The position numbers were made by a program, and so were the translations under genes. Positions 48,788 through 58,111 of a DNA stretch of 64,000 nt are shown here, piece after piece. A model generated the notes under the pieces. That model was given only the letters and a program-made list of their open reading frames with translations, was not told the DNA's origin and searched no databases. The stretch is from Streptomyces sp. HD. Lineage in GTDB: Bacteria; Actinomycetota; Actinomycetes; Streptomycetales; Streptomycetaceae. The stretch lies in contig NZ_JAQMYP010000018.1 of NCBI RefSeq assembly GCF_028369295.1, positions 103,529 to 167,528 on the forward strand. Reading direction: 5' to 3'. Position 1 is the first letter of the stretch. The number at the start of each line of letters is the position of its first letter.

Positions 48788-50038
48788 TCAGCGTGCGTCT
48801 CCTTGCGCGTCTGCGGAAGGGACAGGCGCCGTCTCGTCGGGCGTCGACGGTCGTGCGTGGCGGAAGAGCGCCAGAAGGGTGAAGTCGTAGGCGATCCTCA
48901 AGCCGCCGGCGATGAGGAAGGGCAGTCCGCTCCAGGCGAGCTGGGACAGGGCGGTGGCGGCCAGGGGCGCAACCGGCCGTGCGGCGTAGCGAGCGGTATT
49001 GGTGTAGGCCGCGGCGGCGGTGCGTTCGCCGGGCGCGACCATGGTGACGACGTATGCCTGGCGGGCGGGGACGTCCATCTGGGAGAGCGCGGAGCGAGCG
49101 AGCAGCAGGGCCACCGCGACGGGGAGTGTGGGGGCGAAGGGGAGCGCGGCGAGGAGCAGGTTCGAGGGCAGGTGGGAGAACACCATGGTGTTGAGCAGCC
49201 CGATGCGCTCGCCGAGCTTTACCGCCAGGACACTGGACGCGGCCTGCAGCAGCCCGGCGGCGAAGAAGACGGCACCCATCAGCTCCGGGGTCGCGTCGTA
49301 GCGGCGGACGAACCAGTACACCAGGAACGACTGGACGACGAAGCCACCGGCGAACGCGTCGACGGCGAAGAGGGCACAGAGCCGTCGCACCGTGCTGCGG
49401 GAGCCGGCCAGTCGCCCTCGGGACCGATGTGCGGCCGGTGGTTCGACGGAGTCGCCGAGCCGAAGGGCAACGAGCACGGCGAGGAACGCCGAGACGGACA
49501 GGGTGAGCAGCCATCGCTGGTCGGCGGGGACGTCCGGCCAGAGGCCGCGCAGGACGGCGGGGCCGCCGGCGAACAGCGCGCCGACTGATCCGGTGAGGTA
49601 GGCGATGGCGTTGTACCGGCCGAACACCTGGGCTCGGGCCGCGGCAGGCGCGCTTGCGATCATGGCCTGTTCCAAAGTGGTGATCGGCCCGGATTCGTTG
49701 GGGTCGGTGGACAGCGTGCCGGTGAACGCGGCGAGAAGGAGCAGCGGGATGCTCTCGGTGAGAGCGAATACCGCGGCGGAGATGCCCATGGCGATCAGGA
49801 GCGCGAGATAACAGCGCCGCCGACCGAGGCGGTCCGCGTACCGGCCCGCCAACGGGGAGAAGCAGGCCATGCCCGCGAGCATGGCGGCGAAGACGGCGCC
49901 CACCTGCGTGGCGGACAGCCCGCCTGCCGCGAGTGCGGTCCCCAGGAGCACGCTGCTGAAGCCGTAGCCGAATGCGCGCAGGCCCTGCACTGCGAGGACC
50001 AGGCGCAAGTCCCGCTCGGCGTCGCCGGTGTCCGGCAC
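48788..50038 (-). CDS. MFS transporter
   Basis: A 416-residue protein with the twelve-helix major facilitator fold. MFS motif A is GRYADRLGRRRCYLALLIAM between helices 2 and 3, and the second half starts near RLCALFAVDAFAGGFVVQSF. DTGDAERDLRLVLAVQGLRA at the N-terminus and LLARSALSQMDVPARQAYVV are family features of multidrug-type exporters. Substrate is unknown. The GTG start is one base after the stop of a 42-residue membrane peptide, implying translational coupling. It converges with the condensation-domain fragment and could be the exporter of a lost product. Confidence 0.85.
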   Translation of the reverse strand: MPDTGDAERDLRLVLAVQGLRAFGYGFSSVLLGTALAAGGLSATQVGAVFAAMLAGMACFSPLAGRYADRLGRRRCYLALLIAMGISAAVFALTESIPLLLLAAFTGTLSTDPNESGPITTLEQAMIASAPAAARAQVFGRYNAIAYLTGSVGALFAGGPAVLRGLWPDVPADQRWLLTLSVSAFLAVLVALRLGDSVEPPAAHRSRGRLAGSRSTVRRLCALFAVDAFAGGFVVQSFLVYWFVRRYDATPELMGAVFFAAGLLQAASSVLAVKLGERIGLLNTMVFSHLPSNLLLAALPFAPTLPVAVALLLARSALSQMDVPARQAYVVTMVAPGERTAAAAYTNTARYAARPVAPLAATALSQLAWSGLPFLIAGGLRIAYDFTLLALFRHARPSTPDETAPVPSADAQGDAR

Positions 50039-50039
50039 C

Positions 50040-50168
50040 TCAGGAGTTCAGCATCCTGTCGCTGTCTTTCGACGCCTGGTCACCGTGAAGCCTGTCAGTG
50101 AGCCAGCCCGCCGAGAGCAGAACGAGCAGGCCGATGAATCCGGCCGTCATGAATACGGTGAGCAGCAT
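50040..50168 (-). CDS. 42-residue single-pass membrane peptide
   Basis: A very small protein starting MLLTVFMTAGFIGLLVLLSA, then GWLTDRLHGDQASKDSDRML and NS. It has one transmembrane helix and a charged tail. ATGGAGCC directly upstream supplies a ribosome binding site, and its stop is one base before the GTG of the MFS gene. No family is recognised. Coupled small membrane proteins often modulate transporter stability; that role here is inference. Confidence 0.6.
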   Translation of the reverse strand: MLLTVFMTAGFIGLLVLLSAGWLTDRLHGDQASKDSDRMLNS

Positions 50169-50238
50169 GGCTCCATCGTCGAATCGACCGAGGTCCGGCG
50201 CCAGTGGCAGGAGTGCCGATCTCCGATAGATTGTCGTC

Positions 50239-51231
50239 ATGCACCGGGTGGCAGTTCTCGTCTTTGACGGGATCCACAGCTTCGACCTGTCGATGCCGCT
50301 GCAAGTGTTCAGCACCGCTCACTCGCTGGACAAGGAACGGGGCGAGGTGTTCGGCTCTCGCCTCTACGATGTGCGGGTGTGTGGTGACGGCCGAAACCTG
50401 GCTGTCACCGGTGTCGGTGACGTCGAGATGTACCAGTACACCCCGCGGTACCCGCTGGTCGGCGCGGTCGACGCGGACACCATCGTCGTCATCGGCGTCG
50501 CTCGACGCCAGGAACCACCGGCCGAGGCACTCAATCTGCTGCGCGAGGCACACCGGCGGGGTGTCAGGATCGCCGCGGTCAGCTCCGGAGGCACGAGGGT
50601 ACTGGCGGCCACCGGGCTGCTGGACGGCCGACGGGCCGCCACCCACTGGTCGCGACGGCATGTCCTCGCCGGGCGTTACCCACAGGTGCGGGTCGACACC
50701 GACGTGATCTTCATCGATCACGGTGACGTGCTCACCTCTGCGGGCGGCGCCAGCGGCATCGACATGTGCCTGCACATGGTCCGCCAGGACTTCGGATCCG
50801 CGGTCGCCGCCGACGTCGCCCGTCACCTGGTCGTGGCGCCCGAGCGTGACGGAGGTCAGGCGCCCTGCACCGAGCATCCGGAGCCCGGCGACGGCCACGG
50901 ATCCCTCGGGCCGGTGATGCAGTGGCTACGGCAACGGCTGGGAGAGCCCGTGACCTTGGCCGACATCGCATCGCATGCGGGGACGAGCCCGCGCACACTG
51001 AACCGGAGATTCAGGGCGCAGACCGGTACCACGCCGCTTCAGTGGTTGGTGTTCCAACGGCTGTGCCACGCCCAGGAGTTGCTCGAAACCACCGATCTGT
51101 CCGTCGAGGTGATCTCCCGGCACTGCGGGTTCGGCACCCCGGTGACGATGCGCCAGCACTTCGCGAGGCATCTGAGGACCTCACCGACGACATACCGGCG
51201 TACTTTCCGCACCCGACACGCACTTGACTGA
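50239..51231 (+). CDS. GlxA-type AraC regulator with DJ-1/PfpI domain
   Basis: A 330-residue regulator. Residues 1-180 form a DJ-1/PfpI-like domain (MHRVAVLVFDGIHSFDLSMP, TIVVIGVARRQEPPAEALNL, GLLDGRRAATHW). The nucleophile-elbow cysteine is Ser116 in AAVSSGGTRVLAATG. The C-terminal ~100 residues hold two AraC helix-turn-helix motifs (VTLADIASHAGTSPRTLNRR; VEVISRHCGFGTPVTMRQHF). GlxA family proteins regulate metabolism and development in Streptomyces, generally with a catalytically inactive amidase-like domain. It is divergent from the small membrane peptide and MFS operon and is the likely regulator. Confidence 0.92.
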   Translation: MHRVAVLVFDGIHSFDLSMPLQVFSTAHSLDKERGEVFGSRLYDVRVCGDGRNLAVTGVGDVEMYQYTPRYPLVGAVDADTIVVIGVARRQEPPAEALNLLREAHRRGVRIAAVSSGGTRVLAATGLLDGRRAATHWSRRHVLAGRYPQVRVDTDVIFIDHGDVLTSAGGASGIDMCLHMVRQDFGSAVAADVARHLVVAPERDGGQAPCTEHPEPGDGHGSLGPVMQWLRQRLGEPVTLADIASHAGTSPRTLNRRFRAQTGTTPLQWLVFQRLCHAQELLETTDLSVEVISRHCGFGTPVTMRQHFARHLRTSPTTYRRTFRTRHALD

Positions 51232-51345
51232 ACGTCACCTACTCCATGACGTTCCGTCCGGCGCGGAGTCGGTGGAGCAAGCGCTGGATATATGACTTGA
51301 GCAGCTGGTTGGCAGACATGCAGGTCGGGGAATCTCATAGGTGAC

Positions 51346-52200
51346 ATGAACATACGCAGAGGTGACCCCGGGCTCTTCGGCCCCTCCTCCGTGACCTGGC
51401 AGATGCACGGGGACCCCATGATGTGGGTCGCCGGAGTCCGCGCGCTCTACTTCCAGGCCCTGCACCCACGTGCCGTACGCGGCGTCATGCAGAACTCCGA
51501 CTTCCGCCAGGACGCCTGGGGGCGACTGCTGCGCACCGCCAACTTTGTCGGGACGATCTCGTACGGCACCACCGAAGCCGCCGAGAAGGCCGGCGCCCGG
51601 GTGCGGAAGATCCACAGCATGCTGGGCGCCACCGACCCGGACACCGGGGAGCGCTACGGCGTCGACGAGCCCGCGCTGCTGTTGTGGGTGCACTGCGCCG
51701 AGATCGACTCCTACCTCCAGGTCGCGCGCCGCTCCGGGTTCCGCCTCACCGACGCGCAGGCCGACCGCTACATCGCCGAACAGCGGGTCAGCGCCCGTCT
51801 GGTGGGCCTCGACCCCGACGCCGTACCGGCGAACCGGCAGGAGATGGCGGAGTACTTCGAGAAGGTGCGGCCCGAGCTCGCCTGCGGCCCCGGGGCACGC
51901 GCGGTGGACGACTTCCTCCTCCGACCGCCTACGCATCCCCTGCTCGTACCGGCGCGCGAGGTGCTGTGGCGGCGCGTGGCGCATCTGGCGTACGCCGCAC
52001 TGCCGCCGTACGCCCACGAGCTGTACGGCAGACCGGCCCCGAAACCCGCCACCGTCACCCGTCAGTTGCGTGCCACGGGCACCCTGCTGCGCTGTGTTCC
52101 CGCACGTCTGCGCTGGCAACTCCCGCCCAAACACATCCTGCGCGCCATGGCGCGACTCGGCCCGGGCTCGCGCCGGGCACCGTACAAACTCGGACGATAG
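51346..52200 (+). CDS. MpaB/rubber-oxygenase-like (DUF2236) protein
   Basis: A 284-residue protein of the DUF2236 oxygenase family. The conserved N-terminal segment is WQMHGDPMMWVAGVRALYFQ, followed by ALHPRAVRGVMQNSDFRQDA, GRLLRTANFVGTISYGT, LLLWVHCAEIDSYLQVARRS and a C-terminal helical domain with PPYAHELYGRPAPKP. Related proteins include latex-clearing rubber oxygenase (heme b) and fungal MpaB. The histidines in ALHPRAV and WVHCAEI may bind heme. The substrate is unknown. It stands alone between the GlxA and kinase genes, and GGTGAC precedes the start. The upstream 114 bases are non-coding. Confidence 0.88.
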   Translation: MNIRRGDPGLFGPSSVTWQMHGDPMMWVAGVRALYFQALHPRAVRGVMQNSDFRQDAWGRLLRTANFVGTISYGTTEAAEKAGARVRKIHSMLGATDPDTGERYGVDEPALLLWVHCAEIDSYLQVARRSGFRLTDAQADRYIAEQRVSARLVGLDPDAVPANRQEMAEYFEKVRPELACGPGARAVDDFLLRPPTHPLLVPAREVLWRRVAHLAYAALPPYAHELYGRPAPKPATVTRQLRATGTLLRCVPARLRWQLPPKHILRAMARLGPGSRRAPYKLGR

Positions 52201-52263
52201 CTCGCCATACTGGACGGGCCGGGGGAAGGTGGGGCGGACCGTGACGGGGGGCGATCGCGGGAG

Positions 52264-54504
52264 ATGGGGCAGAGCAGGCTGATCCAGGGCCGGTACCGGC
52301 TGCTCGATCTGATCGGGCGCGGCGGTATGGGTGAGGTGTGGCGTGCGCGCGACGAGTCGCTGGGCCGGCATGTCGCCGTGAAGTGCCTCAAACCGCTGGG
52401 ACCGGACCACGACCACTCCTTCACGCGGGTCCTGCGGGAACGGTTTCGCCGCGAGGCCCGGGTGGCCGCGGCGCTCCAGCACCGCGGGGTGACCGTCGTC
52501 CACGACTTCGGCGAGTCCGACGGCATCCTGTTCCTGGTCATGGAGCTGCTGGACGGCCGCAACCTCAGTCAGCTCCTTGAGGACAACAAGCACCACCCGC
52601 TGCCCGTCCCGGACGTCGTCGAGATCGCCGACCAGGTCGCCGCCGCCCTCGCCTACACCCACCAGCAGGGCATCGTGCACCGTGACCTGAAGCCCGCGAA
52701 CATCATGCGGCTGCCCGACGGCACGGTGAAGATCTGTGACTTCGGCATAGCGCGCCTCGGCCACGACATCGGCTTCACCTCCCGGCTGACCGGCACCGGC
52801 ATCGCGATGGGAACTCCGCACTACATGTCGCCGGAGCAGATCGGCGGCGAGGAGGTGGACCAGCGCAGCGACCTGTACTCGCTGGGGTGCGTGCTGTACG
52901 AGATCGCCACCGGCGTACCACCGTTCGACCTCGACGACCCCTGGGCGATCCTCGTCGGCCACCGTGACACCCCGCCCCGGCCGCCGCGCACCCACCGCGC
53001 CGAGCTGCCCGACTACTTCGAGCGGATCATCCTCGACCTGCTGGCCAAACGCCCCGAGGAACGCCCGCACGACGGGCGCGAGTTGGGCCGCCGGATCGGC
53101 CTGGGCCGTACGACACCGACGTATGTGCCGACCGTGGTGACTCCGCAGCCGGTGCTGCGGCCCCCGGAGCCCGTGGCCCGCGAAACCCGCCTGCCGTCCT
53201 GGACCCGCGGCATGACCACCGGCCACAAGGCCACCGGCGCCGGACTGCGCACCACACCCCCCGACGCCGCGGCCGGCCTCACCGGCGAGTGGATCCCGCG
53301 CCCGCCCACCGGCCGCCCCGAGGAGACCGCCGTACCGGACGAACCGGCCGCCCCGTCCGCGGCCGCGCTCGCCGCGCTCGCCGGGCGGCACAACGCCGGG
53401 CTCAGCCTCGGCCGCCTCGGCCGCTGGACGGAGGCCGGCGAGGTGCACCGGGCCGTCGCCGCCGAGCGCGAGCACCTCCTCGGCCCCGACCACCCCGACA
53501 GCCTCGCCAGCCGCTACGAGGTCGCCTTCACCCTCAGCCGGACCGGCCGCGCCGCGGACGCACTGCGCGAGTACAAGCACGTCGCCCGCGCCCGCAGCCT
53601 CGCCCTTGGCCCCGACCATCCCGACACGCTCGCCGCCCGCCAGGAAATGGCGTACGTGCTGGGCCAGTTGGGGCGCCACTTCGACGCGCACCAGGTCTAC
53701 ACATCGGTGCTGATCGCCCGCGAGCGCGCCATGGGCGCCGATCACCCGGACACCTTGCGCTGCCGCCACAACCTCGCCTTCAACCTCAGCCGACTCGGCC
53801 GCCTTGAGGACTCGTACCGCATGGCCGTCGAGGTCGCCGCCGCCCGCGCCCGAGTCCTCGGCCCGAACCACCCCGACACTCTGGTCACCCGCTACGAAGT
53901 CGCTTATGCGCTCGGTCAGTTGGGCCGCTGGGCACAGGCCCTGCAGACCTACCGCGAGGTCGCCGAGGCCCGCGCCCAGGCTCTCGGCCCCGACCACCCC
54001 GACACCCTCGCCGCCCGCTACGAGGTCGGCATCAGCCTCGGCCGCCTCGGCCGCAGCGCGGAGGCGCTCCAGCTCTACCGCGACCTCATCGACGACCGCA
54101 CCCGCGTCCACGGCCCCGCCCACCCCGAGACCCTACGCGCCCGCCACGGCCTCGGCGTCAACCTCGGCCGCCTCGGCCGCTGGGAGGAGGCCCTCGCCGA
54201 GTCCCGCGACGTGTGCGCGATCCGCGAGCGCGTGCTGGGCCCCGAACACCCGGACACCCTGGTCAGCCGACGCGAGGTCGCCGTGAGCCTCGGCTGGCTG
54301 GGCCGCTGGCCGGACGCGCTCACCGAGTACCGCAGGGTGGCCGCCGCCCGTGAACGCGTCCTCGGGGCCGACCACCTCGACACCCTCGCCAGCCGCAACG
54401 ACGAGGCCCACTGCCTGGAACAGCTCGGGCGGGGCGCGGAAGCCGTCGAGCTGTACCGGAGGGTGGCGGTGCTGCGACAGCAGCGGGCCTCCGGCGGCGC
54501 GTGA
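52264..54504 (+). CDS. Serine/threonine protein kinase fused to kinesin-light-chain-like TPR units
   Basis: A 746-residue cytoplasmic protein. Kinase domain ~8-270: glycine loop LIGRGGMGEVWRA, catalytic Lys40 in HVAVK, HRDLKPANIM, DFGIARLG and GTPHYMSPEQIGG. A Pro/Thr-rich linker (~280-375) leads to nine helix pairs of ~42 residues, each with a variant of LGRxxEALxxYRxV and the connector LGPDHPDTL; HPDTL-like motifs occur eight times. No transmembrane segment or PASTA domain is present, unlike PknB. TPR units normally bind protein partners, so substrate recruitment is plausible. The DNA of the repeats is itself repetitive, suggesting expansion by duplication. The ATG at 52264 has weak spacing to GGGAG. 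Confidence 0.92.
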   Translation: MGQSRLIQGRYRLLDLIGRGGMGEVWRARDESLGRHVAVKCLKPLGPDHDHSFTRVLRERFRREARVAAALQHRGVTVVHDFGESDGILFLVMELLDGRNLSQLLEDNKHHPLPVPDVVEIADQVAAALAYTHQQGIVHRDLKPANIMRLPDGTVKICDFGIARLGHDIGFTSRLTGTGIAMGTPHYMSPEQIGGEEVDQRSDLYSLGCVLYEIATGVPPFDLDDPWAILVGHRDTPPRPPRTHRAELPDYFERIILDLLAKRPEERPHDGRELGRRIGLGRTTPTYVPTVVTPQPVLRPPEPVARETRLPSWTRGMTTGHKATGAGLRTTPPDAAAGLTGEWIPRPPTGRPEETAVPDEPAAPSAAALAALAGRHNAGLSLGRLGRWTEAGEVHRAVAAEREHLLGPDHPDSLASRYEVAFTLSRTGRAADALREYKHVARARSLALGPDHPDTLAARQEMAYVLGQLGRHFDAHQVYTSVLIARERAMGADHPDTLRCRHNLAFNLSRLGRLEDSYRMAVEVAAARARVLGPNHPDTLVTRYEVAYALGQLGRWAQALQTYREVAEARAQALGPDHPDTLAARYEVGISLGRLGRSAEALQLYRDLIDDRTRVHGPAHPETLRARHGLGVNLGRLGRWEEALAESRDVCAIRERVLGPEHPDTLVSRREVAVSLGWLGRWPDALTEYRRVAAARERVLGADHLDTLASRNDEAHCLEQLGRGAEAVELYRRVAVLRQQRASGGA

Positions 54505-54587
54505 GAGCGGCGCCGGGCGGGCGGCAGGTCCGTGACTCCCGCGCGCCACCTCTGGCCGACCTAGATCATCACGTGTTACGAAGAACC

Positions 54588-56165
54588 ATGGCTGCCAACG
54601 AGGGACACCCGCGACACCGTACGTACGACGCCGTCATCGTCGGCGGGGGCCACAACGGCCTGGTCGCCGCCGCCTACCTGGCCCGGGCCGGCCGGTCCGT
54701 TCTGGTCCTGGAGCGGCTGGACCACACCGGCGGCGCCGCCGTGTCCACACGCCCGTTCGCCGGGGTCGACGCCCGTCTCTCCCGCTACTCCTACCTGGTC
54801 AGCCTGCTGCCGAAGAAGATCGTGCGGGACCTGGGCCTGGACTTCCGAGTCCGCACCCGCAACGTCTCCTCGTACACGCCCGTCGAACGCGACGGACTCC
54901 CCACCGGCCTCCTCGTGGGCGGCGGCGAACGGCGCACCCGCGAGGCGTTCGCCCGGCTGACCGGCGCGGAGCGCGAGTACGCCGCCTGGCAGCGCTTCTA
55001 CGGCATGACCGGCGAGATCGCGCGGAAGGTGTTCCCGACGCTCACCGAACCCCTGCCGAGCCGCGACGAGCTGCGCCGCCGGGTGGACGACGAGGAGGCC
55101 TGGCGGACCCTCTTCGAGGAACCTATCGGCGTCGCGATCGAGGACCGCTTCGCCGACGACCTGGTCCGGGGCGTGGTCCTCACCGACGCCCTCATCGGCA
55201 CCTTCGCCGACGCCCACGACCCGTCGCTGAAGCAGAACCGCTGCTTCCTCTACCACGTGATCGGCGGCGGCACCGGCGACTGGGACGTCCCCGTCGGCGG
55301 CATGGGCGCCCTCACCGACGCCCTGGCCACGACGGCCCGCGCGGCGGGCGCGGACATCGTCACCGGCCACGAGGCGGTCCGCGTCGACACGGACGGCCGT
55401 ACGGCCGAGGTCACCTACCGCACGGCGGACGGCGAGGGCGTCGCCGCCGCCCGCCACGTCCTGGTCAACGCCTCCCCACAGGCCCTGGCCGCCCTCACCG
55501 GGGACACACCCCCGGCCTCCGCCGAAGGTGCCCAGCTCAAGGTGAACATGCTGCTCAAGCGGCTGCCCCGGCTGCGCGACAGCTCCGTCGACCCCCGCGA
55601 GGCGTTCTCCGGCACCTTCCACGTCGCCGAGGGCTACGACCAACTGGCCGCCGCCCACGCCCAGGCCGCCGCCGGGGAGCTCCCCGCCGCTCCGCCCTCC
55701 GAGATCTACTGCCACTCGCTGACCGACCCGACGATCCTCGGCCCCGCCCTCGTCGAACAGGGCTACCAGACCCTCACCCTGTTCGGTCTGCACACCCCGG
55801 CCGCGCTCTTCGAACGTGACAACGACGCCGTACGCGAGGAACTCCTCAAGTCCACGCTCGCCCAGCTCGACGCCCACCTGGCCGAGCCGATCACGGACTG
55901 CCTGGCGACCGACGCCGAGGGTCGCCCCTGCATCGAGGCCAAGACCCCGCTCGACCTGGAGCACGACCTGCGCCTGCCCGGCGGCAACATCTTCCACCGC
56001 GAACTGACCTGGCCGTACGCCCAGGAGGACACCGGGCGTTGGGGCGTGGAGACGCGGCACGCGAACGTGCTGCTGTGCGGGGCGGGCGCGGTGCGTGGGG
56101 GCGGGGTGAGCGGGGTGCCGGGGCACAATGCGGCGATGGCGGTGCTGGAGCGGTCCGGCGACTGA
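54588..56165 (+). CDS. Phytoene-dehydrogenase-like FAD oxidoreductase (PYROXD2 type)
   Basis: A 525-residue flavoprotein. The FAD motif is YDAVIVGGGHNGLVAAAYLA at ~17-36, followed by LVLERLDHTGGAAVSTRPFA. It also has the phytoene-desaturase-like segments YHVIGGGTGDWDVPVGGMGA, AAARHVLVNASPQALAAL and the C-terminal VLLCGAGAVRGGGVSGVPGH. This subgroup is related to mammalian PYROXD2 and carotenoid desaturases, but no carotenoid genes are nearby and the substrate is unknown. It follows the kinase gene by 83 bases, and CACGTG-like AT-rich DNA lies between. Start at 54588 gives the normal N-terminus. Confidence 0.88.
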   Translation: MAANEGHPRHRTYDAVIVGGGHNGLVAAAYLARAGRSVLVLERLDHTGGAAVSTRPFAGVDARLSRYSYLVSLLPKKIVRDLGLDFRVRTRNVSSYTPVERDGLPTGLLVGGGERRTREAFARLTGAEREYAAWQRFYGMTGEIARKVFPTLTEPLPSRDELRRRVDDEEAWRTLFEEPIGVAIEDRFADDLVRGVVLTDALIGTFADAHDPSLKQNRCFLYHVIGGGTGDWDVPVGGMGALTDALATTARAAGADIVTGHEAVRVDTDGRTAEVTYRTADGEGVAAARHVLVNASPQALAALTGDTPPASAEGAQLKVNMLLKRLPRLRDSSVDPREAFSGTFHVAEGYDQLAAAHAQAAAGELPAAPPSEIYCHSLTDPTILGPALVEQGYQTLTLFGLHTPAALFERDNDAVREELLKSTLAQLDAHLAEPITDCLATDAEGRPCIEAKTPLDLEHDLRLPGGNIFHRELTWPYAQEDTGRWGVETRHANVLLCGAGAVRGGGVSGVPGHNAAMAVLERSGD

Positions 56166-56188
56166 CGGGACCTGCGCACGGCGGGCGG

Positions 56189-57976
56189 TCAGTCCGCCGA
56201 GGCGGTCCAGCCGCTCGCGGTTATCCGGGCCGCGTCCGCCGGCCGGGCCTCGTCGAAGAGGACGCCGGCCGCCGCCTCGACGCGCAGACCGTCGACGTAC
56301 GCGCCACGGCCCACGAACAGCCGGTCCGTCGCGTACCGCCAGCGCAGCACCAGCCGCCGGTGCACGGGCAGCCGGGCCGTGAGCCGGTGCCAGACGCGGC
56401 CCGACCAGCCGGTGACCGTGCCGGCCGGGTGGTCCTGCGGAGGCTCGCCGTGACGGGTCGTCGTGAAGGGCAGCGGCTGCCAGGTGGCGCCCCCGTCGGC
56501 AGTCGTCTCCAGGGTGAGGACGTCCGGGCCCGGCTCGGTGTCCCACCACAGGGCGCAGCACAGCAGTGCGTCGCCGGACGACGAGTCGAGTGCGGGGAGG
56601 GCGAGGGTGGCTGTGGTGGCGGTCGCCATTCCGGAGAACCATGCCCTACGACCGTGCCGTGGCCGTACCGGAACGGCCCGCGCCAGGTGGTCGGCGGCGG
56701 CCACGCGGGGCGCGGAACCGGAGCGCCAACTGCGCACCGGGTGGACGGAGTTGCCGAGCACGACGAGGAAGGAGTCGGTCGTCGGATCGAGGACCAGCGA
56801 GGTGCCGGTGAAGCCGGTGTGTCCCGCGGTGCGCGGGGTCGCCATCGCGCCCATGTACCAGTGCTGGTAGAGCTCGAAGCCGAGGCCGTGCTCGTCGCCC
56901 GGGAACGCGGTGTTGAAGTCGGTGAACATCAACTCCACCGACTCCGGCTCCAGGATGCGCGCGCGGCCGTAGGCGCCGCCGTTCAGCAGCGTGCGGCCCA
57001 GGACCGCGAGGTCCCAGGCGTTCGAGAACACGCCCGCGTGGCCCGCGATCCCGCCGAGAGCGAAGGCGTTCTCGTCGTGCACCTCGCCCCACACGAGCCC
57101 ACGCTCCAGGCCGGACCAGGGCTTCCGGGCGTCCTCGGTGGCCGCGATCCTCGGCTTCCAGTCGGCGGGCGGGTTGTAGCGGGTGCGGCGCATGCCGAGC
57201 GGGGCGGTGATCTCGTCGTGCAGGAGGGCGTCGAGCGTCCGGCCGGTGATCCTCTCCAGGACCAGCTGCAGGGAGATCAGGTTCAGGTCCGAGTAGAGGT
57301 ACTTGGTGCCCGGCGGGTTGAGGGGCGCCTCGTTCCAGATGAGCTCCAGCCGCGCCTCGTGCGTCGGCGCGCCGTACAGCGGGATCCAGGCGCGGAACCC
57401 CGAGGTGTGGGTGAGCAGCTGACGGATCGTGATGTCCTGCTTGCCCGCACGGCCGAAGTCCGGGAGGTAGGAGGCGACCGTCGCCTCCAGCCCGAGAGCG
57501 CCCCGCTCCATCTGCTGCACGGCGAGGACCGAGGTGAACAGCTTGGACACCGAGGCCAGATCGAACACGGTGTCCTCGGCCATGGGGATCTGCTGATCGG
57601 CGGGTAACTCGACGCCGGTGTCGGTCTTCTCGTCGTAGGCCCGGTAGCGCACCGCCGTCCCGATGGGCTGGTGCAGGGCCACCGTGCCGCCGCGCCCGGC
57701 GAGCAGTACGGCCCCCGCGTACCAGGGGTGTTTGGGGGAGGGGCCCAGGAACGCCTCGGCGTCGGTGACCAGTTGGCGGAGGTGGGCGGGCAGCAGGCCT
57801 GCGCGCTCGGGGGAGCCGTGGCGCAGAGTGTGATGGCCGGAGGGGGAGGCGGCGGCCGGTCCCGCGGGGAGCGAGGCCAGGGTCAGTGCTCCGCCCAGGG
57901 CCATGGCGCCCCTGCCGAGTTGACGTCGTGTCAGTCCGCTTCTCGTCGGCGCTCTGCCCGCCACGTCGTCGGTCAC
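56189..57976 (-). CDS. Exported beta-lactamase-fold serine hydrolase with C-terminal extension
   Basis: A 595-residue protein with a Tat-like signal (LTRRQLGRGAMALGGALTLA and cleavage near AAA). Residues ~50-420 are the class C-like domain with SVSK (FDLASVSKLFTSVLAVQQME), YSDLN in KYLYSDLNLISLQLVLERIT, and HTGFTG in place of KTG. A further ~160-residue C-terminal beta-sandwich (WWDTEPGPDVLTLETTADGG, LPVHRRLVLRWRYATDRLFV) resembles carbohydrate- or surface-binding modules. It probably acts on peptidoglycan or esters outside the cell. It is convergent with the FAD enzyme, 23 bases apart. Confidence 0.88.
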   Translation of the reverse strand: MTDDVAGRAPTRSGLTRRQLGRGAMALGGALTLASLPAGPAAASPSGHHTLRHGSPERAGLLPAHLRQLVTDAEAFLGPSPKHPWYAGAVLLAGRGGTVALHQPIGTAVRYRAYDEKTDTGVELPADQQIPMAEDTVFDLASVSKLFTSVLAVQQMERGALGLEATVASYLPDFGRAGKQDITIRQLLTHTSGFRAWIPLYGAPTHEARLELIWNEAPLNPPGTKYLYSDLNLISLQLVLERITGRTLDALLHDEITAPLGMRRTRYNPPADWKPRIAATEDARKPWSGLERGLVWGEVHDENAFALGGIAGHAGVFSNAWDLAVLGRTLLNGGAYGRARILEPESVELMFTDFNTAFPGDEHGLGFELYQHWYMGAMATPRTAGHTGFTGTSLVLDPTTDSFLVVLGNSVHPVRSWRSGSAPRVAAADHLARAVPVRPRHGRRAWFSGMATATTATLALPALDSSSGDALLCCALWWDTEPGPDVLTLETTADGGATWQPLPFTTTRHGEPPQDHPAGTVTGWSGRVWHRLTARLPVHRRLVLRWRYATDRLFVGRGAYVDGLRVEAAAGVLFDEARPADAARITASGWTASAD

Positions 57977-58053
57977 CGGGAAGTCCCTTCGTCGATTCGA
58001 CCGGAGACGTGAGACCTACCCGGAACCATGGCCGGCCGACCATGGGCCTGAAC

Positions 58054-58068
58054 CTGACGGGGTATCAG
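58054..58068. promoter_or_regulatory. Possible operator CTGACGGGGTATCAG
   Basis: CTGA and TCAG bracket a seven-base centre, 44 bases before the nitronate monooxygenase start, next to AACCTGACGG and GATAACC. The symmetry and position suit a TetR-type operator for this lipid-related operon, but the evidence is weak. Confidence 0.35.
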
Positions 58069-58111
58069 ATAACCTCTTCCGTCCTCCGGAGGAGTGCGGC
58101 ATCCTGCGCCC

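Noticed and set aside
47815..51231. A complete NRPS or antibiotic biosynthetic cluster
   Set aside because: Only half of one condensation domain, an exporter and a regulator are present; no adenylation, carrier or thioesterase domains are seen.
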